DNA from: Alphaproteobacteria bacterium
GTDB taxonomy: Bacteria; Pseudomonadota; Alphaproteobacteria; UBA828
Assembly (NCBI GenBank): GCA_022826345.1
Contig: JAJDVB010000138.1
Location: 1-43,075 of the forward strand
Length of the DNA: 43,075 bases
Direction of reading: 5' to 3'
This document shows positions 15,660-24,989 of the stretch, piece by piece. The stretch's first letter is position 1. Each line of letters begins with the position of its first letter. A program made the position numbers and the translations under genes. The notes below the pieces were generated by a model, which was not told the DNA's origin, did not search any database, and saw nothing but the letters and a program-made list of their open reading frames with translations.

Positions 15660-18600
15660 ATGTATTTCGACCGCAGGTTGTGGCAGTTCACCGAGGGCTT
15701 GCGACTGCGCATCGCGGGCGCGGTCGTGCTCGGCCTGCTCTCGGCGGCGGTGGGGATCGCAAGGCTCGCGCTGCTCGGCTGGCTGCTGGGGCGGGTCTTC
15801 CAGGGCGAGAGCTTCGGTGACCTGATCCTGCCCATCGTCGCCGTTGCGGCCGCGATGGTGGCGCGGGGCGTGCTCGAATACTGGCGCACCATGGCGGCGC
15901 ACCACACGGCGGCCCTGGTGCAGCTCCAGATCCGTGCACGGCTCTACGACCATATCGCGGCCTTGGGCCCCGGCCAGTTCGGCGGGCAACGCTCCGGCGA
16001 CGTGCTGCTCAGCGTGATCGACGGCGTCGAGCAACTGGAGACCTACTTCGGCCAGTACCTGCCCCAGCTCTTCGTCGCCGCGGTCACGCCCTTCGGCATC
16101 TTCGCCTTCGTTGCCTTCCTCGACCTGCCGCTCGCCGGTGCCCTGCTCGGCTTCGCCCTGCTCACCCTCGTCGCACCAGCGGCATTCAACCAGTGGGATG
16201 CGAGGTCGGCGAGGGCGCGACAGAAAGCCTATGCGGCCTACGGCGCCGAGCTGCTGGACTCCGTTCAGGGTCTGGCGACGCTCAAGGCCTTCGGTCAGAG
16301 CGCCGCGCGGGGGCGCTTCCTGGCAGAGAAGGCGCACGAGCTCTTCCGCAGCACCATGTGGGTGCTGGCCAGCAACTCGGCCTCGCGCGGGATTACCGAT
16401 GCCGGCATCGCGGTGGGCGCGGCGGCGGCGCTCGGGATCGGCGCGGCGCGGGTGGCCGAGGGCGCCATCGGCATCGAGGTGCTGCTGATCGTGCTGATGA
16501 TGGGGGTCGAGGTCTTTCGGCCCATGCGGGACCTCAGGGCGCTCCTGCACACGGGCATGCTCGGGCGCGCGGCGGCCGCGAGCCTGTTCCGCCTGCTGGA
16601 CACGAAGCCCGCCATCGAGGACGCGGACGGCGCGGCGGACGCGGCTCCGCTGGCACCGACGCTCGCCTTCGAGGACGTGCACTTCGCCTATCCGGGCGGG
16701 CGGCGTCCCGCTCATGACGGGCTCTCCTTCAACGTGGACGCGGGCGAGCGGGTCGGCATTGTTGGCGCGAGCGGCGCCGGCAAGTCGACGATTCTGCGCC
16801 TGCTCATGCGCTTCGACGACCCGCAGCGCGGGCGCGTCCTGCTCGGCGGCCAGGACCTGCGCACGCTGGACCGCGCGGCGCTGCGCGCGCGCTTCGGCGT
16901 CGTCAACCAGGACACCTACCTCTTCCACGGCACGGCGGCGGAGAACATCCGCTTCGGCAAGCCCGACGCGAGCGATGCGGAGGTGGAAGCGGCCGCGCGG
17001 GTGGCCAACGCACACGGCTTCATCGCCCGCCTGCCGCAGGGCTACGACACGGTCATCGGCGAGCGCGGCATCCGCCTCTCGGGTGGGCAGCGCCAGCGGA
17101 TCGCAATCGCCCGCGCCCTGCTGCGGGATGCGCCGGTCCTGCTGCTGGACGAGGCGCTGTCCTCGGTCGATGCCGAGAACGAGGCGGTGATCCAAGACGC
17201 GCTCGGGCGCCTCATGGGCGGGCGGACGGTGCTCATCATGGCGCATCGGCTCTCCAGCGTGATCGATGCCGATCGCATCCTGGTGCTGGACGAAGGCCGC
17301 GTGGTGGAGAGCGGGCGCCACGCGGACCTGATGGCGAAGCGGGGCGTCTACCACAGGCTGATGGCGGACCAGGTGCGCGAGGGGCTGGACGCACCGCCGG
17401 CCACGGCACCGGACGCGGAGCCCGCGATCGAGCCCACCACCGAGGACCGCCACCTCGCCGCTGCCGCAAGCGTTGAGCTCGCCGACGAGGTGCTGCGCGC
17501 CGAGGGCCTCGGCTGGTGGAGCGCCTGGATGCGGCTGCTCGGCCTGGTGCGGCCCTTCCGCGGGCGCGTGAACCTCGCCTTCGGGCTCGGCGTCGCGCGG
17601 GTGGTGGCCTTCATCGGAGTCGGCGTGCTGAGCGCGTTGGTGGTGGCCGGGCTCAAGCTGGGCACGCCGGTGGGCGGGCTGCTGATCGCGCTCTATGCCG
17701 TCGCGCCGCTCGCGGGCCTGCTGCACTGGCTCGAATCCTGGGTCGCCCACGACATGGCCTTCCGCCTGCTCACCGAGATGCGTATCGCGCTCTACGACAA
17801 GCTGGACAGGCTCGCGCCCGCCTACCTGCTGCGCCGGCGCACCGGCGACATCGTTGGCATGGCGACGCAGGACGTGGAGCTGGTGGAATACTTCTTCGCC
17901 CATACCGTGGCACCGGCGCTGGTCGCAATCCTGGTGCCGGCGGCGGTGGTGGCGACGCTGCTGGTCTACGGCTGGCCGACCGCGGCGGCGCTCGCGCCCT
18001 TCATCCTGCTGGTGGGGCTCAGCCCCTTCCTCCTGCGCAAGCGGCTGGATCGCCTCGGCGGGCGCGCGCGCGAGATGCTTGGCCTGCTCAACGCCCACGC
18101 GGTGGACACGATCCAGGCGCTGACGGAGCTTTTGGCTTTCGGCCAGCAGGCGGCCCGGCGCAAGGTCTTTCTCGGCTTCGTGGAAGACCATCACCGCGTG
18201 CGCATCCCCTACTACCGCGACCTCACGTTCCAGATGGCGCTGATCGAGACGGCGACCGGCCTCGGCGGGCTTGCCGTGGTGCTGGCCGGCACGGCCTGGA
18301 TCGCCGCCGGCTGGCTGGAGGCGGCGATGCTGCCGCTGCTCGCGATCCTAGCGATGGCAACCTTCCTGCCGGTCTCCGAGATCGCCCACATCGGCCGGCA
18401 GCTGGCGGACACGCTGGGTGCCACGCGGCGGCTGCATGCCGTGCACAGCGCACGGGTCGCCGTAGCGGACGGGCCCGGCGCGAGCCCCGCACCGGGGGCG
18501 GCAGCGTTGGAGATGGAGGGCGTGAGCTTCACCTACGTGGGCACCAGGCGGCCGGCGCTCAGCGACGTCACGCTCACGGTCCGCCCCGGCGAGACGCTGG

Positions 18601-19253
18601 CGCTGGTCGGCCCCTCCGGCGCGGGCAAGACCACCATCGCTCACCTCTTCATGCGCTTCTGGGACCCGGCGGAGGGCACGGTGCGGCTGGACGGGGAGGA
18701 CGTGCGCCAGTGGACGCTCGATGCCCTCCGTGCCCGCATCGCGCTGGTGGCGCAGGACACCTACCTCTTCAACGACACGCTCCGTGCCAACATCCTCATC
18801 GCCCGGCCGGATGCTTCCGAGGCCGACCTTGGCGAGGCGGTGCGCCGGGCGGCGCTGGAGGACTTCGTCGCCGCGCTGCCGGAAGGGCTGGAGACCCGCG
18901 TCGGCGAGCGGGGGACGCAGCTCTCGGGCGGGCAGCGCCAGCGGGTCGCGGTCGCCCGCGCGGTCCTCAAGAACGCGCCGATCCTGATCTTGGACGAGGC
19001 GACCTCGCACCTCGACGCGGTAAACGAGGCGATGCTGCGGCGCGCGCTTACGGAGCTGATGGCGGAGCGCACCACGGTGGTCATCGCCCATCGGCTCTCC
19101 ACCGTGCGCGATGCCGATAACATCGTCGTGCTCGACGATGGCCGCATCGCCGAGACCGGCACCCACGACGCCCTGCTCGCCCGCGCGGGCCTCTACAGCC
19201 AGCTCGTCACCCGCCAGCTCGCGGCGGCCGGCGGGCGGCAGGCAGACGGGTGA
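15660..19253 (+). CDS. Single-chain double ABC exporter, CydDC-like fusion (TMD-NBD-TMD-NBD)
   Basis: The 1197-residue protein contains two complete ABC half-exporters. NBD1 has Walker A GASGAGKS (369-376), LSGGQ (473-477) and LLLDEA. NBD2 has Walker A GPSGAGKT (984-991), LSGGQ (1088-1092) and LILDEAT. Both have AHRLS H-loops. The first TMD contains YFGQYLPQ, resembling the CydD loop, and the second half resembles CydC, so the nearest known role is export of cysteine/glutathione for cytochrome bd assembly. No cydAB genes are adjacent, so drug or lipid export remains possible. NBD1 has DEALSS where DEATS is usual. A linker of about 80 residues (PATAPDAEPAIEPTTEDR region) joins the halves. The start lacks a clear ribosome site, and ATG 15660 was chosen because the first TMD begins there. 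Confidence 0.88.
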   Translation: MYFDRRLWQFTEGLRLRIAGAVVLGLLSAAVGIARLALLGWLLGRVFQGESFGDLILPIVAVAAAMVARGVLEYWRTMAAHHTAALVQLQIRARLYDHIAALGPGQFGGQRSGDVLLSVIDGVEQLETYFGQYLPQLFVAAVTPFGIFAFVAFLDLPLAGALLGFALLTLVAPAAFNQWDARSARARQKAYAAYGAELLDSVQGLATLKAFGQSAARGRFLAEKAHELFRSTMWVLASNSASRGITDAGIAVGAAAALGIGAARVAEGAIGIEVLLIVLMMGVEVFRPMRDLRALLHTGMLGRAAAASLFRLLDTKPAIEDADGAADAAPLAPTLAFEDVHFAYPGGRRPAHDGLSFNVDAGERVGIVGASGAGKSTILRLLMRFDDPQRGRVLLGGQDLRTLDRAALRARFGVVNQDTYLFHGTAAENIRFGKPDASDAEVEAAARVANAHGFIARLPQGYDTVIGERGIRLSGGQRQRIAIARALLRDAPVLLLDEALSSVDAENEAVIQDALGRLMGGRTVLIMAHRLSSVIDADRILVLDEGRVVESGRHADLMAKRGVYHRLMADQVREGLDAPPATAPDAEPAIEPTTEDRHLAAAASVELADEVLRAEGLGWWSAWMRLLGLVRPFRGRVNLAFGLGVARVVAFIGVGVLSALVVAGLKLGTPVGGLLIALYAVAPLAGLLHWLESWVAHDMAFRLLTEMRIALYDKLDRLAPAYLLRRRTGDIVGMATQDVELVEYFFAHTVAPALVAILVPAAVVATLLVYGWPTAAALAPFILLVGLSPFLLRKRLDRLGGRAREMLGLLNAHAVDTIQALTELLAFGQQAARRKVFLGFVEDHHRVRIPYYRDLTFQMALIETATGLGGLAVVLAGTAWIAAGWLEAAMLPLLAILAMATFLPVSEIAHIGRQLADTLGATRRLHAVHSARVAVADGPGASPAPGAAALEMEGVSFTYVGTRRPALSDVTLTVRPGETLALVGPSGAGKTTIAHLFMRFWDPAEGTVRLDGEDVRQWTLDALRARIALVAQDTYLFNDTLRANILIARPDASEADLGEAVRRAALEDFVAALPEGLETRVGERGTQLSGGQRQRVAVARAVLKNAPILILDEATSHLDAVNEAMLRRALTELMAERTTVVIAHRLSTVRDADNIVVLDDGRIAETGTHDALLARAGLYSQLVTRQLAAAGGRQADG

Positions 19254-19288
19254 GTCCCGCCCGCGCCTCGCACTTTTTTTCGCGGGAC
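19254..19288 (+). terminator. Hairpin with T7 in loop after the ABC exporter
   Basis: GTCCCGC (19254-19260) pairs perfectly with GCGGGAC (19282-19288) directly after the TGA of the exporter. The loop is 21 bases and contains the T7 run, rather than the run following the stem, so it is not a textbook intrinsic terminator. Confidence 0.3.
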
Positions 19289-19293
19289 GTGCC

Positions 19294-19436
19294 GGGATTA
19301 AGTGGGATTAAGCGGAATGAGTGGGATAAGTGGGATTCACTGGGATAAGTGGGATTCACTGGGACAAGTGGGATTCGCCGGGACAAGTGGGATTCGCTGG
19401 GACAAGTGGGATTGAGTGGGATATGCGGGATTCCAC
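19294..19436. repeat. 19-bp tandem repeat array
   Basis: Six head-to-tail units of 19 bases run from 19323 to 19436. Units 1 and 2 are identical (GGGATAAGTGGGATTCACT). Units 3 and 4 differ by C for T and CGC for CAC, and units 5 and 6 are progressively degenerate. Each unit is itself two half-units of GGGAT plus four or five bases. Degenerate half-units extend back to 19294. No spacers exist, so it is not CRISPR. No open frame across it looks coding. Confidence 0.9.
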
Positions 19437-19516
19437 GGAACAGGCGTCGATGCGGACCGCGATCGAGGCGGGACAACGGGGCGATCCCCCCGGCGCGGCG
19501 TGGAACCGTTCGCACT

Positions 19517-19580
19517 GCATGGCGCGATCCTGGCTTCCAAGTCGCGTGCCGTGCACCGCACCATGGTCCGCAGTGTCGGA
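19517..19580 (+). repeat. Dispersed intergenic repeat, copy 2
   Basis: The core GTGCACCGCACCATGGTCCG (19551-19570) is identical to copies 1 and 3. The upstream block GCATGGCG with ATCCTGGC starts at 19517, the same offset as the others to within one base. It lies between the tandem array and the methyltransferase stop. The bases after the core diverge from copies 1 and 3. Confidence 0.8.
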
Positions 19581-19591
19581 TGCAGCGACGC

Positions 19592-20470
19592 TTAGCCGTG
19601 CTGTCCCCGCAACCGGGCGATGGGCGGGTTGCCGGCATCGGCCTCGGGCCGCGCGAGGGTCATGTCCACTAGGAAGTATCCGTCCCGCATGATGGCCTCG
19701 TCGGGCTTGCCGAACCCGCGTGCCCGGCGACGCATGTCCGCCCGCTCCTGCGCGTCCAGCGGCTTGCGGTAGCGGACCGGGGCGCCCAAAAAACTCTCCG
19801 TGCGGTATCCCCGCCCGGCCCAGAGCGTCTCCAGCACGGACCAGTTCACGTCGGGACGCGGGCAATAGAGAAACCACGGCGGGCTCTCGCCGCTGGCGCA
19901 ATCGAGCACGCGCGCGAACGCGGCCGGCAGCAGCACGCCCAAGGCGCCGCTCTCGACCACAAGTTGCACGCCTTCAAGGAAACGGGCCAGCCCGTCGCTG
20001 GGCGTGTTGTCCACGAGGTTCTCGGGGAAGGCCCTGTCGATGAAGCCGAGCGCCGCTGCGTAGGCGACGGCGTTCCCGGCGATATCGATGCCGCCGATCT
20101 CGAACGCCGCCGTCTCCGCACGGCGGGCAGCGAAGAAGGCGATGTCGTCGGCCCAATAGCGCCGCGCGTCGGCAGGCCGCCACTGCCGCGCGCCATAGCG
20201 GGCGTAGAGCGCCGCCATGGAGAGGTCGTGACGCAGCAGGGCACCGATGGCACCGTAACCGCAGGCGAAGTCCAGCACCCTCAGGGTCTCCCCCGCGCCG
20301 CGCGCGGCGCACAGCGGGTCGTGGATCGCCTTCAGCGCGCCAGCCAGCGCCTCCGGCATGCGGTAATCGGCCGGCCTCAGCGCGGCGAAGTAGGGGCCCG
20401 GATCGTCGAGGTCGTAGACCCTGACAAATTGAGCCCGGTGCTGGGTGTAGCTGTCGGAGGGTTCGTCCAC
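19592..20470 (-). CDS. Class I SAM-dependent methyltransferase-like protein
   Basis: The 292-residue protein has the SAM-binding motif I VLDFACGYGAIG (65-76) and a second acidic region FEIGGIDIAGNAVAYA. A later stretch (SWF-like SPPWFLYCPRPDVNW) is unusual and may shape the substrate pocket. It starts with GTG at 20470, only three bases after the isochorismatase stop, so it is translationally coupled as the last gene of a three-gene minus-strand operon behind the GS-like ligase and the hydrolase. The methyl acceptor is unknown, but context suggests the same small nitrogen compound or its product. Confidence 0.8.
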   Translation of the reverse strand: MDEPSDSYTQHRAQFVRVYDLDDPGPYFAALRPADYRMPEALAGALKAIHDPLCAARGAGETLRVLDFACGYGAIGALLRHDLSMAALYARYGARQWRPADARRYWADDIAFFAARRAETAAFEIGGIDIAGNAVAYAAALGFIDRAFPENLVDNTPSDGLARFLEGVQLVVESGALGVLLPAAFARVLDCASGESPPWFLYCPRPDVNWSVLETLWAGRGYRTESFLGAPVRYRKPLDAQERADMRRRARGFGKPDEAIMRDGYFLVDMTLARPEADAGNPPIARLRGQHG

Positions 20471-20473
20471 TCG

Positions 20474-21160
20474 TCAGGCCGAAACCGCCGCGGGACGCGC
20501 GGGGCGCAGGTGCTCCAGTTCTTCAAGCAGCGCGGCGGTAGTGCGGATCCGGCAATAGCCCTTGAAGCCCACCAGGGCCTCGCGGTGACGCGCGTCTGAA
20601 TGGGTGGCGCAGGCGTCGTCCACCAGGGTCATGAGGAAGCCGCGATCGCAGCCGTCGCGCACCGCGGTCTCGACGCACTGGTCGGTCAGCGTCCCCATGA
20701 CCATCACGTACTCGATGCCGAGGTTACGCAGCACGTACTCGCAGTTGGTCGAGTTGAAGAGGCTCGAGGAGGTCTTGGGGATGATAATGTCGTCGTCTCC
20801 GGGGCCCAGCTCGTCGATGACCTCCGCCTCCCACGAGCCCTTGGCGGCGAAGATGCCGGAGATCTTGTAGTCGAGGCCGCGGTCGCGCCCGTCCTTCGTG
20901 AGGCACTCGACCACCGTGTAGACCACCTCGATGCCGGCCTCGCGGCAGGCGGCGATCAGGCGTTGCCCGTTCGGGATCACAACGTCGCGGACACGGTCGT
21001 AGAGGTATCGGTGTTCCGGCTCCCGCGCGCGTATCTCGTCGTTGTAGTAGCCCTTCTGAAGGTCGACGACGAGCAGGGCGGCGCGCCCGGGCTCGACCGC
21101 CCGCTGCCTGAACGACACGTCGCCTTCCAGGGGAATGGCATCGATCTCGCTGCGTTGCAT
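20474..21160 (-). CDS. Isochorismatase-family cysteine hydrolase
   Basis: The 228-residue protein keeps the family's catalytic triad: Asp33 (VVDLQKGYY), Lys129 (IIPKTSSS) and Cys162 (LTDQCVETAV). The family includes N-carbamoylsarcosine amidase, biuret/ureidoacrylate hydrolases and nicotinamidase as well as isochorismatase. Pairing with hyuAB across the divergent promoter makes an N-carbamoyl amide hydrolase attractive, but this is inference. ATG 21160 is chosen for its GGGGAGA ribosome site. An open extension to 21241 is not conserved-looking. It sits 28 bases after the GS-like gene and three before the methyltransferase. Confidence 0.88.
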   Translation of the reverse strand: MQRSEIDAIPLEGDVSFRQRAVEPGRAALLVVDLQKGYYNDEIRAREPEHRYLYDRVRDVVIPNGQRLIAACREAGIEVVYTVVECLTKDGRDRGLDYKISGIFAAKGSWEAEVIDELGPGDDDIIIPKTSSSLFNSTNCEYVLRNLGIEYVMVMGTLTDQCVETAVRDGCDRGFLMTLVDDACATHSDARHREALVGFKGYCRIRTTAALLEELEHLRPARPAAVSA

Positions 21161-21188
21161 GGCTCTCGTCTCCCCAGTTGAGGCCGGG

Positions 21189-22502
21189 TCAATAGACCTG
21201 CATGTATCGTTCGCACATGTGTTGGGGCCTCGACTCCGCATAGAGCCGAACCTCGTGCCGCTTGAGGGCGGTATAGGCCTCCACCATGGTGGGCGTGAAC
21301 CAGCCCTTCACGGTCTCGTCCTCGCCGAACGCATCAAGAGCCTCCTCGAGCGAGGTGGGGAGCCGGCTGATGCCGCGCGCGCTTCGCTCGTCCGCGCTCA
21401 GATCGTCCGGCTCGCCTTCCACCAGGGTCGGGCGCGGAAGCGCGTCGCGGATGCCCTGAAGCCCTGCGCGCACGATCACGCCGATCGCCAGGTACGGGCT
21501 CGCGGTGGCATCGGTGAAACGGAATTCGATGTTGAAGGCCTCGCCGCGGTCCGCCGGATCGGGGGCAGGCGACGGGCAGATGCGGATGGCGGCCTCGCGG
21601 TTCTGGACGCCGACGATGTCGTAGCCGCAGCTCCAGTGATGGGGGCCGAGGCGCAGATAGGAGGTGGGGCTCGGCGCCGTCATGGCACAAAGAGCGCCGA
21701 GATGCCGCTGCACGCCCGCGCAGAAGCTGGCGGCGACCGTGCTCAGCTCCCCCGGCGCATCGGCGTCGAAGGCAGCCGCGTTGCCGTCGGCGTCCCAAAG
21801 GCTCAGGTGAAGGTGGCAGCCGTTGCCCACCGCATCGGGGGCCGGCTTGGGGGCGAAGGTTGCGCGCAACCCACTCTGGCGCGCGGCCTCCCGCACGATC
21901 TCGCGGGTGAGCACCACACGGTCCGCGCCCGCGAGCCCCGCAGCCGGACCGTTGGTCACCTCGAACTGCCCCACGCCATACTCGGGCTCGAAGGTCTCAA
22001 GCCCCAGCTCGGCGTCGATCAGGGCCGCCACGCAAAGGTCGGCGAACGGCGCGATCCGGCGCACGGCATCAAGCGAGAACGGGGCGGCCCAACGAAGCTC
22101 CTCGCCGTAGAGCGCGAACTCGTTCTCGTAGGCGATGTGCAGGTCGAGGCCCGTTTCCGCCTTCAAGTCGGCCAGCGCCGCCGCCAGGAAGCTCCGCGTG
22201 CAGCATTCCCAGGGGCTGCCGTCGGGGTTGAGACTGTCGCAGAGGACCAGATGAAGAGGCGGGTGCTCGGGCCGGAGCGCGATTCGTCGCCGCGTCGCAT
22301 CGTCGGGGACCTGCCGCACCTCGTCCATCGGCCCCCACGGGTTCTCGGCAATGTCCTCGAACGGGGTCATCGCCTGCCCCGCCAGCGCCCAGCCGAGCCC
22401 GTGGGCCTTGCGGCGCTCGTACTCCCCGGCCGGCACGCCGCGCGTGCGCGAGACCCCGACGAGGTCGTTCCAGACCAGAAAGATCAGCTCGCCGGTGGTC
22501 AC
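21189..22502 (-). CDS. Glutamine synthetase family protein (gamma-glutamyl ligase-like)
   Basis: The 437-residue protein has GS catalytic-domain landmarks: AYENEFALY (metal-binding glutamates), NGCHLHLSLWD, and GVQNREAAIRI (the ATP/glutamate arginines). It is most like GlnA3/PuuA-type ligases that join glutamate to amines rather than to ammonia. The GTG at 22502 is preceded by GAGGA at nine bases and is preferred over an upstream GTG at 22547. It is first in a three-gene operon (ligase, hydrolase, methyltransferase) transcribed away from hyuAB. The regulatory adenylylation site was not assessed. The amine partner is unknown. Confidence 0.87.
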   Translation of the reverse strand: MTTGELIFLVWNDLVGVSRTRGVPAGEYERRKAHGLGWALAGQAMTPFEDIAENPWGPMDEVRQVPDDATRRRIALRPEHPPLHLVLCDSLNPDGSPWECCTRSFLAAALADLKAETGLDLHIAYENEFALYGEELRWAAPFSLDAVRRIAPFADLCVAALIDAELGLETFEPEYGVGQFEVTNGPAAGLAGADRVVLTREIVREAARQSGLRATFAPKPAPDAVGNGCHLHLSLWDADGNAAAFDADAPGELSTVAASFCAGVQRHLGALCAMTAPSPTSYLRLGPHHWSCGYDIVGVQNREAAIRICPSPAPDPADRGEAFNIEFRFTDATASPYLAIGVIVRAGLQGIRDALPRPTLVEGEPDDLSADERSARGISRLPTSLEEALDAFGEDETVKGWFTPTMVEAYTALKRHEVRLYAESRPQHMCERYMQVY

Positions 22503-22970
22503 GTTTCTTGTTCCTCGGGGCCTCGCAGGAATTCCTGATCGTCCCACGTATATCCCTTGCGCAGGTGCTCAAGCGTCGAAATCCGCCGGCGGGCGTGATC
22601 CGCCGCTCCGATCAGGTGCCGTTCGGAGGCAGCGCTCCATCCTTCGGCGTTCAAGAGATTCAACATGTTACCATGCTGTTGTTCGGCGTGTGGGTTGCGC
22701 GCCGAGCGCTTGAGCGAGTTGAGGGCTCCGCGCCCGGCGCGCGTGCCAACCCATCGACGATGCGCTATGTAGAATCAGGACTCTCCTTATGAATGAGGGA
22801 GCCAAGGGGCGCAGGTCAGGACCGGTTGCCAGTGTGCCGACACTGAACAATAAGCAGGATTCCACGCGAACAAGTCTTGCACCAGCGCCGATTTCGCCGC
22901 GAAACTCTGCGAAGAGCCTGTCTGACCTGCATTTCCGCGCAACTAACTGGATCAACTGTCGAGTGAACAT
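22503..22970. other. 468-base divergent intergenic region between GS-like operon and hyuAB
   Basis: This region must carry promoters for both divergent operons. It holds an imperfect inverted repeat at 22661-22681 and a small open frame (22789-22986) just before hyuA. No transcription-factor gene is found here. Base composition falls from GC-rich on the left to more balanced towards hyuA. Confidence 0.5.
22661..22681. promoter_or_regulatory. Imperfect inverted repeat, possible operator
   Basis: CAACATG (22661-22667) faces CATGCTGTTG (22672-22681), complementary except for one inserted base, across TTAC. It lies mid-way between the divergent operons, where a shared regulator could bind. The match is short and could be chance. 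Confidence 0.3.
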
Positions 22971-22986
22971 ATGGACATTGCAATAG
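22789..22986 (+). CDS. Possible small ORF preceding hyuA
   Basis: The 65-codon frame has an ATG with AGGA eight bases upstream, and overlaps the hyuA start by 16 bases, as a translationally coupled leader would. The product (MNEGAKGRRSGPVASV onward) is Ser/Arg-rich and matches no family I know. The short length and weak composition signal keep this uncertain. It may be non-coding leader. Confidence 0.25.
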   Translation: MNEGAKGRRSGPVASVPTLNNKQDSTRTSLAPAPISPRNSAKSLSDLHFRATNWINCRVNIWTLQ

Positions 22987-24989
22987 ACATGGGCGGAACA
23001 TTTACGGACGCCATTACCCGTCGGGCCGACGGTTCCTGGTTTGTGGGGAAGTCCGCCACCACGCCAGGAAAGCTGGAAGCGGGCTTCTTGGCCGCGCTGG
23101 CCACCGTCTGTGAGGACCCGACAGAAATTTCGACGTTAAGGCACGGTACGACTGTCGTCGTGAATGCTCTTCTAACTTCGGATCGTCCCGATTGCCTCCT
23201 GATCACGACCGATGGCTTCAGAGATGTTTTGGAGATCATGCGCGGGAACCGAAAAGATCTGTTCAATCTCGCGCAAAAGAAGCCGGACCCGTTGATCAAG
23301 CGAAAACAGCGATTGGAAGTGCGTGAACGAATTGCCGCGGACGGAAGTATCATCGAGCCGCTTCAAGAGGACGAGATCAAGCGCGTTGTCGATGAGATCG
23401 AGGCTTCGGGTGTGAGAAGCGTCGCGGTCTGCCTGTTGTTCTCGTTTAGAAATCCAGCACACGAGCTCTTGCTGGGCAGATCGATTGCGGAACGCCTGGG
23501 CGACAACGTGTTCGTGTCTCTATCCCACGAGGTTTTGCCTCACTATCGCGAGTTTGAAAGAACAAGTACCACCTGTATCAATGCCATCGCTCGTCCCATC
23601 ATGAGCAACTATCTGGAGGGCTTGGAAAGGTCGCTTCCCCATTCTTTGACGGAAGACGGATTCCAGATCATGGAGTCTTCCGGCGGCCTTACCGATCCAC
23701 TTCAAGCGCGACGCGTGCCGGTGAAGTCCCTGCTCTCCGGTCCCGCTGGCGGGGTGATTTTGGCGCTTGAGATCGCCAAGGCTCTTGGGCGAAGCAATGT
23801 AATCAGTTTCGATATGGGGGGCACGAGCACCGACGTGGCGGCAGTCACAAACGGAGAGCCCGATCGCAATACCTACATCGAGCTCGTGGGATATCCGATC
23901 CAAATTCCTTGCCTCGACATCGTCAGTGTCGGCGCTGGTGGTGGCAGCATCGCTTGGGTTGACCAAGGCGGGACCATTCTCGTTGGCCCTCGTTCCGCCG
24001 GCGCGGTTCCCGGGCCCGCCTGCTATGGGAAGGGTGGTGTGGAGCCGACCGTGACTGACGCGGCGATCGCTCTCGGCCGCTACAATCCCCGTTTGTCCAT
24101 CGGCGGCGGGCTCCGCCTCGACCGGGAGCGAGCCTGGAAATCGATAGAGGCGCTGGCGGCACGACTGGGACTCAGCCGCGAAGAGACGGCGTGGGGCATC
24201 TTGCGCATCGTCAACAGCAATATGGCAGATGCAATTCGGTCGATCTCCATCGAACGCTCCCGTGATCCGCGCGACTATACCCTGGTTGCATTTGGTGGTG
24301 GTGGGGGTGCTCACGGCCTGGAGGTTGCGGCGGAACTGGAGATGTCTTCCGTCGTCGTTCCCGCCTACCCAGGCGTCGCATCCGCTCAAGGCATGTTACT
24401 TGCCGATGGGCGCCGCGAGCGCCTGAAGACGATCTTTACGCCGTTGGCAGATCTCGAAGCAAGGGCGCTCCATGACATGTTCGCACAGATGAGCGAGGAA
24501 ACGCTTGCCGAGCTTCACGACGACGCCAAGAACGGCAATGTGGTTGTTTCCGCCGCATTGGATCTCAGGTACGCCGGACAAACGCACGAGATCACCATTC
24601 CAGTCGAGTTGGGGCAGATCGATACCGACAAGGCGGCGGAGAACTTTCACTATTCTCATGAGGCGCGTTACGGGCATTCGCTTGGTGATAGCTCAGTTGA
24701 AGCTGTGAACATTCGTGTCGCTGCTGTGAGTGTCGCCGAGAATAAGGAGTTCGGCGATCCTCGTTGGCCGGAGCTGGAGGTTGGCGATCAACGCCGAGAA
24801 GTCTACTGGGGCCCCGAACAGGGCTGGCTCGAGACGCAGATTCTCACGCGTAAAGATGTCGAGACGCTAGAGCCGACACTTGGGCCTGCCATCATCGAAC
24901 AGTCCGACGCGACTATCGTCGTTCCACCAGACGCCAGCTGCTCGGCGGCGAAGCCGGGCTTCCTCGAACTGAAGTGGCTTGGACAATGA
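22971..24989 (+). CDS. hyuA: Hydantoinase/oxoprolinase subunit A (N-methylhydantoinase A family)
   Basis: The 672-residue protein has the actin-like ATPase motifs of HyuA: DMGGTFTDA (6-14), GTTVVVNALL, FDMGGTSTDVA, and GAGGGSIAWVD, followed by PGPACYGKGG and PTVTDA. With HyuB it hydrolyses five-membered cyclic amides (N-methylhydantoin, hydantoin, 5-oxoproline) with ATP, or, in related enzymes, carboxylates ketones such as acetone or acetophenone. Length is normal. hyuB follows with an ATGA overlap. A 60-base sample (23281-23340) counts 57% G+C, below the surrounding genes, so the pair may have been acquired. The ribosome site is weak. Confidence 0.92.
   Translation: MDIAIDMGGTFTDAITRRADGSWFVGKSATTPGKLEAGFLAALATVCEDPTEISTLRHGTTVVVNALLTSDRPDCLLITTDGFRDVLEIMRGNRKDLFNLAQKKPDPLIKRKQRLEVRERIAADGSIIEPLQEDEIKRVVDEIEASGVRSVAVCLLFSFRNPAHELLLGRSIAERLGDNVFVSLSHEVLPHYREFERTSTTCINAIARPIMSNYLEGLERSLPHSLTEDGFQIMESSGGLTDPLQARRVPVKSLLSGPAGGVILALEIAKALGRSNVISFDMGGTSTDVAAVTNGEPDRNTYIELVGYPIQIPCLDIVSVGAGGGSIAWVDQGGTILVGPRSAGAVPGPACYGKGGVEPTVTDAAIALGRYNPRLSIGGGLRLDRERAWKSIEALAARLGLSREETAWGILRIVNSNMADAIRSISIERSRDPRDYTLVAFGGGGGAHGLEVAAELEMSSVVVPAYPGVASAQGMLLADGRRERLKTIFTPLADLEARALHDMFAQMSEETLAELHDDAKNGNVVVSAALDLRYAGQTHEITIPVELGQIDTDKAAENFHYSHEARYGHSLGDSSVEAVNIRVAAVSVAENKEFGDPRWPELEVGDQRREVYWGPEQGWLETQILTRKDVETLEPTLGPAIIEQSDATIVVPPDASCSAAKPGFLELKWLGQ

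Noticed and set aside
15543..18194. 883-codon open frame antisense to the ABC exporter
   Set aside because: Its product is rich in His, Arg, Gln and Glu with no domains, and it lies wholly opposite a gene with perfect ABC motifs. Long antisense frames are common in GC-rich DNA.
19294..19436. Possible CRISPR array
   Set aside because: Units abut with no spacers, and unit sequence drifts steadily. It is a plain tandem repeat, and no cas genes are present.
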